Part shown: positions 1 through 7,957 of the stretch, one piece after another | Layout of the letters: each line of letters opens with the position of its first letter | Numbering within the stretch: the first letter of the stretch is position 1 | From: an uncultured Fidelibacterota bacterium | GTDB lineage: Bacteria > Fidelibacterota > UBA8477 > JABMPR01 | Assembly: GCA_937888365.1 (NCBI GenBank) | Contig: CALBFA010000017.1 | Coordinates: 1-35,584 of the forward strand | Direction: 5' to 3' | Length of the DNA stretch: 35,584 bases | Program-made: the position numbers and the translations under genes | Notes under the pieces: model-generated | Seen by the model: only the letters and a program-made list of their open reading frames with translations | What the model was told of the DNA's origin: nothing | Databases searched by the model: none

Positions 1-10
1 AAAGATTTTT

Positions 11-451
11 ATGATTCAAACAAAAGTATTTAACACAGTGAAAAAACCAAATTTAAAAGAAAAAGAAAGCATTATTAACTTCTTATTTGAAAACCTGCAA
101 GAGTATGGCGATCCAAAGTCTGACATAGAAAAATGTATGGATTACGCATTGAAAGAGACGCCCTCCTTTGGCGGTTTTGTTTTGGTGTCATTTTTTGAAA
201 ATGAGATTTCGGGTGTGGTTATCGTCAATCAAACGGGGATGAAAGATTATATTCCAGAAAACATCTTGGTTTATATTGCAACGCATAAAAAGCACAGAGG
301 CAAAGGAATCGGGAAAGCATTAATGCAAAAAACCATCGAATTGGCCGAAGGTAGCATTGCATTACACGTAGAGCCTGATAATCCAGCACGATTCTTATAC
401 GAAAAAGTAGGTTTTAGCAGTAAGTATATCGAAATGCGATTGAAAAAATAA
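11..451 (+). CDS. GNAT-family N-acetyltransferase
   Basis: A 146-residue protein with the acetyl-CoA-binding motif A of the GNAT fold: an R-G-K-G-I-G pyrophosphate loop at residues 96-101 (in HKKHRGKGIGKAL), followed by the expected amphipathic helix. The C-terminal part, with NPARFLYEKVGF, matches GNAT motif B. The whole fold fits, so the gene looks complete. It should transfer an acetyl group from acetyl-CoA to an amine, in the cytoplasm. The substrate cannot be read from sequence. It is the first visible gene of a plus-strand run and its stop lies 2 bp before the next start, so it is almost certainly co-transcribed with the symporter, amidohydrolase and racemases. That context suggests an amino-acid or peptide substrate (inference). 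Only 10 bp upstream are visible, so promoter and operon start are unknown. Confidence 0.85.
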   Translation: MIQTKVFNTVKKPNLKEKESIINFLFENLQEYGDPKSDIEKCMDYALKETPSFGGFVLVSFFENEISGVVIVNQTGMKDYIPENILVYIATHKKHRGKGIGKALMQKTIELAEGSIALHVEPDNPARFLYEKVGFSSKYIEMRLKK

Positions 452-453
452 CG

Positions 454-1902
454 ATGCATTACATCGACATTTCAATATTTGTACTCTACATGGCGTCTAT
501 GCTTGGCGTAGGCATCTATTTTCTAAAACGCAATAAATCGCAAGATGACTATTATGTGGGAGGTCGGGAAATGACGTCGCTGCATATAGGATTGTCCGTT
601 GTTGCCACAGATGTTGGTGGTGGATTTTCTATAGGACTAGGGGGTTTAGGCTTTTTAATTGGTCTTTCTGGCAGTTGGATGCTTTTTACAGGCATCGTTG
701 GCGCATGGATCAGCGCTATCTTACTTATTCTCATGATATATCCTCTCGCTAGAAAACACAATTTTTTAAGCTTTCCCGAAGTGCTGAACCACTTCTACGA
801 TAGAAAAGTCGCTATTGTGGCCGGCATTATCTCTTTAATCGGTTATATCGGATTTACCAGTTCTCAAGTATTGGCTGGCGCTAAATTAGCGGCGGCAACT
901 TTTCCCTCCATAACGATTGTGGATGCTGTATTATTGATGGGAGTTGTCGTCATTGGCTATACGGTTCTTGGTGGGCTCAAAGCCGTCATATATACCGATA
1001 CCATACAATGGATTATTCTTATGCTGGGTTTAATTCTAATTGGTATTCCATTAGGCTTCATAAAAGTTGGCGGTTGGGATGCGATTCGGACTTATTTACC
1101 GAGTAACTTTCTGAGCCTTACCAATATTTCTGCTATTCAATTTATCAACTGGATTATAACCATCGTTCCCATCTGGTTTGTGGGCATGACCTTGTATCAA
1201 CGAATTTATGCTTCAAAAGATGAGAAAACGGCAAAAAAGGCATGGTTTATTGCGGGCTTGTTTGAATGGCCCATCATGGCATTTATGGGCATTACTTTAG
1301 GATTATTGGGCAGGGTTGCCTTTGAACAAGGAATGTTTACTGAGTTTGGGTATGCTCCCGGCAGTCCTATAGATGCAGAAATTGGATTGCCTTTGCTCTT
1401 AACGCATATTTTCCCTGTTGGCTTGATGGGCTTACTTATGTCCTCTTATTTTTCGGCAATCATGTCAACGGCTGATAGTTGTTTGATGGCGGCATCGGGT
1501 AATTTCATAACGGATATATTAAGGCTTTCAAAACAAAACTCTCGGAGCATTCGGTATTCACAATTAGCAACATTAGCGATTGGGATACTGGCCATTCTTT
1601 TAGCGACCAAAATGCAAAGCGTGCTTGATTTGATGTTATATTCTTATGCCTTTATGGTTTCTGGGCTCTTTGTTCCTGTGTTGGGTTTTATGTTTTTGAA
1701 AAAACCATCTGCAAATGCCGCGCTGTATTCGATGCTTTTTGGAGGAGGAACGACTTTAGTTCTTATTTTAATCAAAGCCGTCTTGCCTTTTGGTTTAGAT
1801 GCAAATTTCTTCGGCATTACTATTTCAGCTCTCGTCTTTCTGCTTATCCAATCATTTCCCATGAGAAATAATTTATTTAACACACACTCGCAATTAGACT
1901 GA
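454..1902 (+). CDS. Sodium:solute symporter (SSF family)
   Basis: A 482-residue, highly hydrophobic protein with about 12-13 predicted membrane helices. It carries SSF hallmarks: an early DDYYVGGREM segment, a glycine-rich TM2 (ATDVGGGFSIGLGG) and the signature GGLKAVIYTDTIQ. The family (PutP, PanF, SGLT-like) couples sodium influx to uptake of amino acids, vitamins or sugars across the inner membrane. The length is normal and both ends look complete. The substrate is not determined by sequence. Downstream are an M20 amidohydrolase and two amino-acid racemases, so an amino acid, acyl-amino acid or short peptide is the natural guess. Its TGA stop lies 7 bp before the first possible (non-ATG) start of the amidohydrolase. 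Confidence 0.9.
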   Translation: MHYIDISIFVLYMASMLGVGIYFLKRNKSQDDYYVGGREMTSLHIGLSVVATDVGGGFSIGLGGLGFLIGLSGSWMLFTGIVGAWISAILLILMIYPLARKHNFLSFPEVLNHFYDRKVAIVAGIISLIGYIGFTSSQVLAGAKLAAATFPSITIVDAVLLMGVVVIGYTVLGGLKAVIYTDTIQWIILMLGLILIGIPLGFIKVGGWDAIRTYLPSNFLSLTNISAIQFINWIITIVPIWFVGMTLYQRIYASKDEKTAKKAWFIAGLFEWPIMAFMGITLGLLGRVAFEQGMFTEFGYAPGSPIDAEIGLPLLLTHIFPVGLMGLLMSSYFSAIMSTADSCLMAASGNFITDILRLSKQNSRSIRYSQLATLAIGILAILLATKMQSVLDLMLYSYAFMVSGLFVPVLGFMFLKKPSANAALYSMLFGGGTTLVLILIKAVLPFGLDANFFGITISALVFLLIQSFPMRNNLFNTHSQLD

Positions 1903-1942
1903 AGAATCTATTAATCAGAACATAAAAAATCTCCGACGGGGA

Positions 1943-3034
1943 TTGCATCAGCATCCTGAGCTTTCCAATGATGAGCGTCATACTTCGGAACGGATTATTC
2001 GCGCCATGAAAGAATATAATCCTGATGAGATTCTCTGGCTTGGAGAGACGGGCGTATTATTTGTTTTTAAGGGAACCGAAAAAGGGGAAACGTTACTTTT
2101 CAGATCCGAATTGGACGCTTTACCTATCAAAGAAATGACTGAAGTTGAATATAAATCTGTGAATGACAATGTCTCTCATGCCTGTGGACACGATGGACAC
2201 ATGGCGATTTTAGTTGGTTTGGCTCAAAAAATTTCCAATGACCGTCCAACGAAAGGAAATGTCGTTTTACTTTTTCAACCCGCCGAAGAAGTAGAACAAG
2301 GCGCTCGTGATGTCGTTGAAAACCCAAAATTTATGGCTATTAAGCCCGACTACATTTTCGCACTGCATAATATTCCCGGATTTAAGAAGCATAAAATAAT
2401 ACTTAAAAAAGGGTGCTTTGCTTCTGCTTCAAAAGGGATGACCGTTAAGCTTATGGGAAAAACAGCTCATGCGGCGGAACCTCAAAATGGCATTAGCCCT
2501 GCTAGCGCTATTTCTCAAATTATCAATAAATTACATGATTTAAGAGAAAATAACATGCTGTTTAGTGATTTTATTTTACTCACCATCATCCACATTCAAT
2601 TGGGCGAAATAGCTTTTGGTACTTCTCCTGGCTATGCTGAAATGCGAATGACATTACGTGCTTTCAAAAATGAAGATATGGATGTACTCACTGATAAATG
2701 TGAAACAATAATAAGAGATATAGCGAATGCAGAAAAATTAGACTGCAAATTTTCTTATAGTGAGGCATTTCCCGCAACAATGAATAATGATGATTGTGTT
2801 GGCATCGTTGAACAATCGGCAAAGCAGATTGGTTTAGATGTCCAAAATATTGAACAACCGTTTAAGTGGTCCGAAGATTTTGGCTATTTTGCCGAAAAAT
2901 ATAATACTTGTTATTTTGGTTTGGGTTCAGGGCAAAATCAACCTCCGCTTCATAATCCTGATTTTGATTTTCCTGACGACATAATTGAAACGGGAATAAA
3001 TATTTTTTATTCTATTTATAAAAAAATACATTAA
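1943..3034 (+). CDS. M20-family amidohydrolase/aminoacylase (start uncertain)
   Basis: A zinc-type M20D amidohydrolase: RSELDALPIKE, the metal-binding HACGHDGHM, then FQPAEEVEQGA, the dimerisation-lid segment AHAAEPQNGISPA and a C-terminal PPLHNPDFDFPDD metal site. Such enzymes hydrolyse the amide bond of N-acyl amino acids or peptide-like conjugates in the cytoplasm. The listed start is a TTG at 1943, but it lies inside the conserved family motif L-R-R-x-L-H-x-H-P-E-L. In-frame codons from 1898 encode E-E-S-I-N-Q-N-I-K-N-L-R-R-G, which clearly belongs to the protein. That stretch has no ATG, GTG or TTG. ATT at 1910 is the best upstream initiator, and an in-frame TAG at 1895 closes the frame. 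The gene follows the symporter directly and is followed without a gap by a racemase. Confidence 0.85.
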   Translation: MHQHPELSNDERHTSERIIRAMKEYNPDEILWLGETGVLFVFKGTEKGETLLFRSELDALPIKEMTEVEYKSVNDNVSHACGHDGHMAILVGLAQKISNDRPTKGNVVLLFQPAEEVEQGARDVVENPKFMAIKPDYIFALHNIPGFKKHKIILKKGCFASASKGMTVKLMGKTAHAAEPQNGISPASAISQIINKLHDLRENNMLFSDFILLTIIHIQLGEIAFGTSPGYAEMRMTLRAFKNEDMDVLTDKCETIIRDIANAEKLDCKFSYSEAFPATMNNDDCVGIVEQSAKQIGLDVQNIEQPFKWSEDFGYFAEKYNTCYFGLGSGQNQPPLHNPDFDFPDDIIETGINIFYSIYKKIH

Positions 3035-4192
3035 GTGATGACTGATAGTTCAATAATAACACTGAGCGAAAAATCAGTGAAAAATAACGTCTCTTTTTTT
3101 AAATCTAAATTGGGAGACAGGGCAAAAATTTCAGCCGTCGTTAAGGCAAATGCTTATGGACATGGCATCGAACAAATTGTTCCTGTTTTTGAGAAATATG
3201 GCATTGATCATTTTTCCGTTTTTTATTATAGCGAAGCGGTTCGCGTTTATAACTGTCTTTCTAAACCTCGGTCTATTATGGTTATGGGGTGGATGTGCGA
3301 CGAAAATATTAGGGATGCAATTATAAAAGGAATTGAATTCTTTGTCTTTAGTCTTGAAAGGTTAAGTGCGGCAATAGAATTTGCGAGAGCGCTTCATTTA
3401 AAGGCAAAAATTCATATTGAAGTCGAAACGGGCATGAATCGTTCAGGCCTAAATTCCGATGCATTAAACAAGGCGATTTCCATCATAAAAGAGAATAGAG
3501 AACAGATCGAAATATCAGGATTTTGTACTCATCTTGCTGGAGCTGAAAGCATTTCAAATTATTTTAGAATCCAAAACCAGTTGCAGAAATACAATGAAAT
3601 GTTAGCTAACTTTGAAGCCAATGATTTGTTTCCACAATATAAGCATGTTGCTAATTCTGCAGCCGCTTTTGTGTACCCTGAAGCAAGAATGGATTTGGTC
3701 CGCGTTGGGATTATGCTCTACGGCTTTTGGTCAAGTGCCGAAGTATTTATTCAGTATATTAATAGTCAAAAAAACAAAATTGACCCTTTAAAAAGAATCC
3801 TGGGTTGGACAAGTCAAATAATGACGATAAAAGAAGTTAAAAGTGGTGAATTTGTCGGATATGGAATTTCATATCTTGCCCAAACGAACATTACAACCGC
3901 ATTAGTCCCTGTTGGATATTCAATGGGTTATAGTCGTTCCTTGAGCAATAAAGGTCGCGTCCTTATTCGTGGCCATAGATGTAGTGTCATTGGTGTGGTT
4001 AACATGAACATGATTATAGTAGACATCACCCATGTGAAAAATGCAGAAGTTGGTAATGAAGTTGTTTTGATAGGCAAGCAGGGGAAACTAGAAATAAAAG
4101 TTAGTGCCTTTAGTGAGATAAGCGATGAACTTAATTATGAAATCCTAGCACATTTATCAGAGAGTATTTCTCGTATAATAGTGAAAAAATAA
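3035..4192 (+). CDS. alr: Alanine racemase family protein
   Basis: A 385-residue fold-type III PLP enzyme. The PLP lysine is K37 in VVKANAYGHG, the canonical alanine racemase motif. The opposite catalytic tyrosine is Y276 in GYGISY, with a C-terminal beta domain as in Alr. It should interconvert L- and D-amino acids, classically alanine for peptidoglycan. The motif that normally reads MDQ..VD reads MNMIIVD here, an Asp-to-Asn change at a usually conserved site. This may signal altered substrate range (inference). The translation can start at GTG 3035 or ATG 3038; the ATG is more likely, and no Shine-Dalgarno is seen, so translational coupling to the preceding gene (stop 3034) is expected. Co-location with an M20 amidohydrolase and a second racemase argues for a catabolic or salvage role rather than the main cell-wall Alr. 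Confidence 0.88.
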   Translation: MMTDSSIITLSEKSVKNNVSFFKSKLGDRAKISAVVKANAYGHGIEQIVPVFEKYGIDHFSVFYYSEAVRVYNCLSKPRSIMVMGWMCDENIRDAIIKGIEFFVFSLERLSAAIEFARALHLKAKIHIEVETGMNRSGLNSDALNKAISIIKENREQIEISGFCTHLAGAESISNYFRIQNQLQKYNEMLANFEANDLFPQYKHVANSAAAFVYPEARMDLVRVGIMLYGFWSSAEVFIQYINSQKNKIDPLKRILGWTSQIMTIKEVKSGEFVGYGISYLAQTNITTALVPVGYSMGYSRSLSNKGRVLIRGHRCSVIGVVNMNMIIVDITHVKNAEVGNEVVLIGKQGKLEIKVSAFSEISDELNYEILAHLSESISRIIVKK

Positions 4193-4197
4193 TAATT

Positions 4198-5280
4198 ATG
4201 GCTTTTGTAACATTAGATATCAAAAAACTTAAATCGAATTTCGAATATCTCAATACGCTCTTTTTGAAGAATGGCATTGAATGGTCGGTGGTTTCCAAAG
4301 TATTAAGTGGAAATAAAGTTTTCCTGACAGAATTATTAAAATTCGACATCCAGCAAATATGCGACTCTCGCGTAACGAATTTAAAAATGGTGAAATCGAT
4401 AAACCCCGAAATTGAAACCATTTATATCAAGCCGCCTGCAAAAAGATCGATCGCCAGTATTGTTAAGTATGCCGATATTAGTATGAATACGGAGTTTGAA
4501 ACAATAAAGCTATTGTCTGATGAAGCAAAACGACAGAATAAGATGCATAAAATCATCATTATGATAGAGTTGGGCGAATTGCGTGAAGGCGTAATGGGCG
4601 ATGATTTTATGGCTTTTTACGAAAGAGTGTTCCTCTTAACTAACATTCAGGTCGTGGGCATCGGCGCCAACCTGACGTGCCTGTATGGCGTATTACCCAA
4701 CCATGATAAGTTAATTCAACTAAGCTTATACGAGCAACTCATCGAGGCCAAATTTGACAGACAGATCAAATACGTTTCGGGTGGGTCGTCAGTTACCATC
4801 CCCTTAATCTTTCAAAATCTTTTACCCCGGGGCATTAACCATTTTAGAGTTGGTGAAACATTGTTTTTAGGTACCGATATCTACAACAATCGACCCTTTA
4901 AGAAAATGAATTCCAGTATATTTCAGCTTTATTCTGAAATTATAGAATTAACAAAAAAACCAATGGTACCTGATGGCGAGATGGGAACCAACGTTGAAGG
5001 GGAAGAATTCGAGTTTGACCCTATCAATATCGGAGAAACGACGAATCGGGCAATTATTGACATTGGTTTGCTTGATGTTGAGGTGAATCATTTAGAATTG
5101 GTCGATAAAAACATAAAAGTGGCTGGGGCAAGTTCTGACATGATTGTTATTGACCTCAACGAGAATAAAAAAAACTACAAGGTCGGCGATTTGATTGAGT
5201 TTAAGTTAGACTATATGGGTATTCTAAGAATAATAAATTCAAAATATATTGAAAAAAAGATAAAGAACGGCTTCAAATAA
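4198..5280 (+). CDS. Ornithine-racemase-like PLP protein (alanine racemase N-terminal domain family)
   Basis: A 360-residue protein with an alanine-racemase-type TIM barrel but no YGHG motif. The PLP lysine is probably K34 in SVVSKVLSGNK. Segments such as QQICDSRVTNLK, IIIMIELGELREG, VGIGANLTC, YVSGGSSVT, FRVGETLFLG and VAGASSDMIVID line up with the clostridial ornithine racemase (Orr) group. That group interconverts L- and D-ornithine in oxidative ornithine or lysine catabolism. It starts 5 bp after the alanine racemase, so the two are translated from one message. Specificity is inferred from family resemblance only; other members racemise lysine, serine or threonine. No terminator hairpin is obvious between its stop and the helicase leader. 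Confidence 0.78.
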   Translation: MAFVTLDIKKLKSNFEYLNTLFLKNGIEWSVVSKVLSGNKVFLTELLKFDIQQICDSRVTNLKMVKSINPEIETIYIKPPAKRSIASIVKYADISMNTEFETIKLLSDEAKRQNKMHKIIIMIELGELREGVMGDDFMAFYERVFLLTNIQVVGIGANLTCLYGVLPNHDKLIQLSLYEQLIEAKFDRQIKYVSGGSSVTIPLIFQNLLPRGINHFRVGETLFLGTDIYNNRPFKKMNSSIFQLYSEIIELTKKPMVPDGEMGTNVEGEEFEFDPINIGETTNRAIIDIGLLDVEVNHLELVDKNIKVAGASSDMIVIDLNENKKNYKVGDLIEFKLDYMGILRIINSKYIEKKIKNGFK

Positions 5281-5492
5281 TGTATAAAAATAATCACCGC
5301 GACATCCGTAAATTCAATAGTTTTGTAATTGGACAGGAATGTGCGCCGCAGTATGTGACTCTTCACGTAAAAACATTTACAATAAATCTCCCCACAATTT
5401 AATAATATCTCACGTTATTAAACCTTGTAGTCGCGTTGCCTTAAACTAGTTTCCGGGCAAATCCAACGATTGGGCTTGTATCGCTAAATTGG

Positions 5493-5524
5493 ACGGTTAA
5501 GAACAAGCGTTTACGCTCAACCGT
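5493..5524 (+). other. Hairpin in the leader of the DEAD-box helicase gene
   Basis: ACGGTT (5493-5498) pairs with AACCGT (5519-5524), and the inner AGCG/CGCT closes a TTTA loop, leaving an asymmetric internal loop on the 5' side. It lies 21 bp before the helicase ATG within a 265-bp gap that holds no gene. RNA helicase messages often have structured 5' leaders, but no function is shown here. The rest of the gap (5281-5492) shows nothing I can name. Confidence 0.35.
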
Positions 5525-5545
5525 TATAAACCAAAGAAAAACAAA

Positions 5546-6814
5546 ATGAAATTCGAAGATTTAAAAATAATTCCTTCAATACTCAAGGCATTGAGGGATG
5601 AAAATTATACCGAGCCTACTTCAATTCAGGCGAAATCAATTCCTCTGATTTTAAACAGAGAAGATGTTTTAGGCAGCGCACAAACAGGAACCGGAAAAAC
5701 GGCGGCGTTTGCAATTCCGATCCTTCAACATTTGTTTAATGACCCACAAAACCCACAGGGTAAAAGAAAAATACTCTCCCTCGTTGTCACTCCGACACGT
5801 GAGCTTGCCATACAAATTGGCGAAAGTTTTTCGATTTATGGAAAATATACCCATGTCAAGAATACCGTTGTTTTTGGTGGCGTCACTCAAGGGTCTCAAA
5901 CCAACGCTCTTTGGCAAGGTGTGGATGTCTTAGTCGCAACTCCTGGGCGCCTGCTCGACTTAATGGATCAAGGCTTTATCTCGTTACAGGATGTTAAATA
6001 TTTTGTGTTAGATGAAGCGGATCGCATGCTCGATATGGGTTTCATTCACGACATCAGAAAGATTCTCGCCAAATTACCCAAAGAACGACAGTCCTTATTT
6101 TTCTCGGCAACCATGCCTCAAAATATTTTGAATCTCTCACAACAAATTTTAATCAATCCAAAGAAGGTAGCTGTCGATCCCGCTTTTTCCACGGCGGAAA
6201 CGATTCAACAGTATTTATATACTACGAATCGAGATACCAAAAAAGATTTGCTTTTGCATATCCTCAAAGACTCTGACCTCAAGCAAGTATTGCTTTTTTC
6301 AAGAACGAAACATGGGGCCGATCGCATCACAAGTAATCTCCGGAAGAAGAAAATTGAATGTGCTGCCATCCATGGTGATAAGTCTCAAAACCAACGCCAA
6401 AAAGCTCTGCAGGAATTCAAAGATGGTAAAATAAGAGTCTTGGTTGCGACGGATATTGCGGCACGTGGAATTGACATCGACAAGCTTCGTTATGTTGTTA
6501 ATTATGATATACCCAATGAGTCTGAAACGTACGTACATAGAATTGGACGCTGTGGTCGGGCTCGCGAAGAGGGCATTTCTATTTCAATCTGTGAGCCAGA
6601 AGAAAACCTGTATATAAGAGATATCGAAAAGCTCATCAAGCAAAAGATTCAAATAGTAAACGACAATCCCTTTCCTCAGACAGACAAGCCCATGAATGCA
6701 GCGGAAAAGAAAGAGCGGGAAAAGGAAAAAGAGAAACAAAAACAGGCGTTTTTTGCCAATCGAAACAAAAAAAACGGCTCTCAAAATCCAAATTTCAGAC
6801 GTAACAAACGGTAA
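5546..6814 (+). CDS. rhlE: DEAD-box ATP-dependent RNA helicase, RhlE-like
   Basis: A 422-residue superfamily 2 RNA helicase with all core motifs: Q motif (EPTSIQ), motif I AQTGTGKT (45-52), PTREL, motif II DEAD (156-159), motif III SAT (187-189), ARGID, and motif VI HRIGRCGR (331-338). After about residue 380 comes a lysine/arginine/glutamate-rich tail ending in NFRRNKR, typical of RhlE-type enzymes for RNA binding. It unwinds short RNA duplexes during ribosome assembly and mRNA turnover. The ATG is preceded by AAAGAAAAAC, with no strong Shine-Dalgarno. It stands alone on the plus strand, separated from the racemase operon by 265 bp, and ends before a shared terminator. The paralogue assignment (RhlE rather than CsdA/SrmB) is from overall size and short tail. 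Confidence 0.92.
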   Translation: MKFEDLKIIPSILKALRDENYTEPTSIQAKSIPLILNREDVLGSAQTGTGKTAAFAIPILQHLFNDPQNPQGKRKILSLVVTPTRELAIQIGESFSIYGKYTHVKNTVVFGGVTQGSQTNALWQGVDVLVATPGRLLDLMDQGFISLQDVKYFVLDEADRMLDMGFIHDIRKILAKLPKERQSLFFSATMPQNILNLSQQILINPKKVAVDPAFSTAETIQQYLYTTNRDTKKDLLLHILKDSDLKQVLLFSRTKHGADRITSNLRKKKIECAAIHGDKSQNQRQKALQEFKDGKIRVLVATDIAARGIDIDKLRYVVNYDIPNESETYVHRIGRCGRAREEGISISICEPEENLYIRDIEKLIKQKIQIVNDNPFPQTDKPMNAAEKKEREKEKEKQKQAFFANRNKKNGSQNPNFRRNKR

Positions 6815-6914
6815 ATAAGTGACGCGCTCTTTCGGGTCGTGCATGCCGAGGGATTTTTATAAACATTGTTCTGTAGGATTTTCATGTATTCCCCACAAAG
6901 AAAAACTCAGCGCA

Positions 6915-6958
6915 AAAAAGCCCTGGTGCTCTATTGAATATCAGGGCTTTTTGTTTTA
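6915..6958. terminator. Bidirectional intrinsic terminator between rhlE and ssb
   Basis: A perfect 11-bp stem: AAAAAGCCCTG (6915-6925) pairs with CAGGGCTTTTT (6942-6952), with a 16-base loop, followed by TTGTTTT on the plus strand and preceded by an A-run that becomes a T-run on the minus strand. It can end transcription of the helicase gene (plus) and of the yggS-divIVA-ssb operon (minus), which converge here. Confidence 0.88.
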
Positions 6959-6975
6959 TTTCATTTCATACGAAC

Positions 6976-7446
6976 TTAGAAGGGCAAATCTCCGTGTTCA
7001 TCGTCACTGCCACCAAATTGTCCACCGCCTTGCTGAGGGGGAAATTTTTGGTTTTGGTTTTGACCACCACCTTGAGGTGCCGAAGATCCTTGCTGCTGGC
7101 TGCTTTGGCTTTTCGAGCCGAGTGGTGTAATAACGTCCACATTAATTTCGGTGGTGTAGCGCTTAATGCCGTCTTTGTCTTCCCAGGAGCGTGTCCGGAT
7201 GCGACCCTCGACATAGACCATGTCACCTTGATTTAAATAATTTGCAACGAACTCTGCCGTCTTACCAAAAATGGAGCAACGATGCCATTCCGTATGATCT
7301 TTTTGTTGGCCGGTGTTGTCTTTCCACGTTTCCGATGTCGCGACACTTATGTTCACTGCTGCCGAACCAGAAGGCAAATATTTAAGCTCTGGTTTTTGTC
7401 CAATCCGTCCTGCGATGATGGCTTTATTTACACTGTTTTTTTGCAT
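6976..7446 (-). CDS. ssb: Single-stranded DNA-binding protein SSB
   Basis: A 156-residue SSB. An OB-fold spans about residues 4-110 (NKAIIAGRIGQKPELKYLP, then WHRCSIFGKTAEFVANYL and VYVEGRIRTRSWED). A Gly/Gln-rich flexible linker follows, then the acidic tip ending in GDLPF, the docking peptide for replication and repair partners. It coats single-stranded DNA during replication, recombination and repair. The start is supported by a good Shine-Dalgarno (AGGAGAG, 7 bp before ATG). It is the last gene of a minus-strand operon, 19 bp after a PNP-like gene, and is followed by the shared terminator. The more usual neighbour, rpsF/rpsR, is absent. Confidence 0.95.
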   Translation of the reverse strand: MQKNSVNKAIIAGRIGQKPELKYLPSGSAAVNISVATSETWKDNTGQQKDHTEWHRCSIFGKTAEFVANYLNQGDMVYVEGRIRTRSWEDKDGIKRYTTEINVDVITPLGSKSQSSQQQGSSAPQGGGQNQNQKFPPQQGGGQFGGSDDEHGDLPF

Positions 7447-7465
7447 ATTCTCTCCTAAACAAACG

Positions 7466-7954
7466 CTATTGTTGTTCTATTTTTTCTTGATAAAATTCCG
7501 CAAGGTTACCAATTAACCATGCTTTAATTTTTATTCCTGCATGTGCCAAAACGATGGCCTCGTTCAGTCCGCTTTTTACGGTAAAAATTTTGTCCTTGTA
7601 TTCCGAAAGTTGCCTCGTTTCACCCGATGCTATCACTGTGCTTTCCTCGTCATTGGAAAAAATATAAACGTTTGATAAATCCGGAAATCGAACCCCTTTT
7701 GTATCATCATTTTTCCCAATCAATGGATTATTAAATGTCAAGTTAATGTGATCCCGAACCTGTAAATTTCCTTCTTCGTGCCCGATGGCATTAAATAACA
7801 TCACGACATATTCTTCATTTTTATAATCGTATAAATAGTCAAAAGCCCCTGGCAAAGGGTCGGAATAAAAGGTCGTTATTTCTGCCTCTGGGAGCCAATT
7901 TTTTAAATCTTTATAAAAAATGGGGTCGCATATTATTTTGGAATAACCGTCCAT
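7466..7954 (-). CDS. Miniature purine-nucleoside-phosphorylase-like protein, probably degenerate
   Basis: A 162-residue protein that I recognise only in part. Residues 55-95 (NAIGHEEGNLQVRDHINLT, then NNPLIGKND and GVRFPDLSNVY) closely follow the PNP signature, which reads roughly NAAGG..(8-10)..DHIN..G.NPL.GPN....G.RFPDMS.AY. Near the C-terminus, IVLAHAGIKIKAWLIGN resembles the PNP segment ARHAGM.V...S..TN. Typical trimeric PNPs are about 270 residues. Here the N-terminal phosphate loop, the G-R-H-x-Y-E-G segment, the G-P-x-Y-E-T motif and the GADAVGMST region are missing. The gene is only 3 bp from divIVA and 19 bp from ssb, so the missing parts are not nearby in another frame. It probably folds as a reduced PNP-like domain without normal catalysis (inference). 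A PNP gene beside divIVA fits the position of a once complete punA. Confidence 0.6.
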   Translation of the reverse strand: MDGYSKIICDPIFYKDLKNWLPEAEITTFYSDPLPGAFDYLYDYKNEEYVVMLFNAIGHEEGNLQVRDHINLTFNNPLIGKNDDTKGVRFPDLSNVYIFSNDEESTVIASGETRQLSEYKDKIFTVKSGLNEAIVLAHAGIKIKAWLIGNLAEFYQEKIEQQ

Positions 7955-7957
7955 GCT

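Noticed and set aside
6819-7236. Plus-strand frames over the terminator and ssb
   Set aside because: They are shadows of the minus-strand ssb gene, which has a full OB-fold, a Shine-Dalgarno and the DLPF tip.
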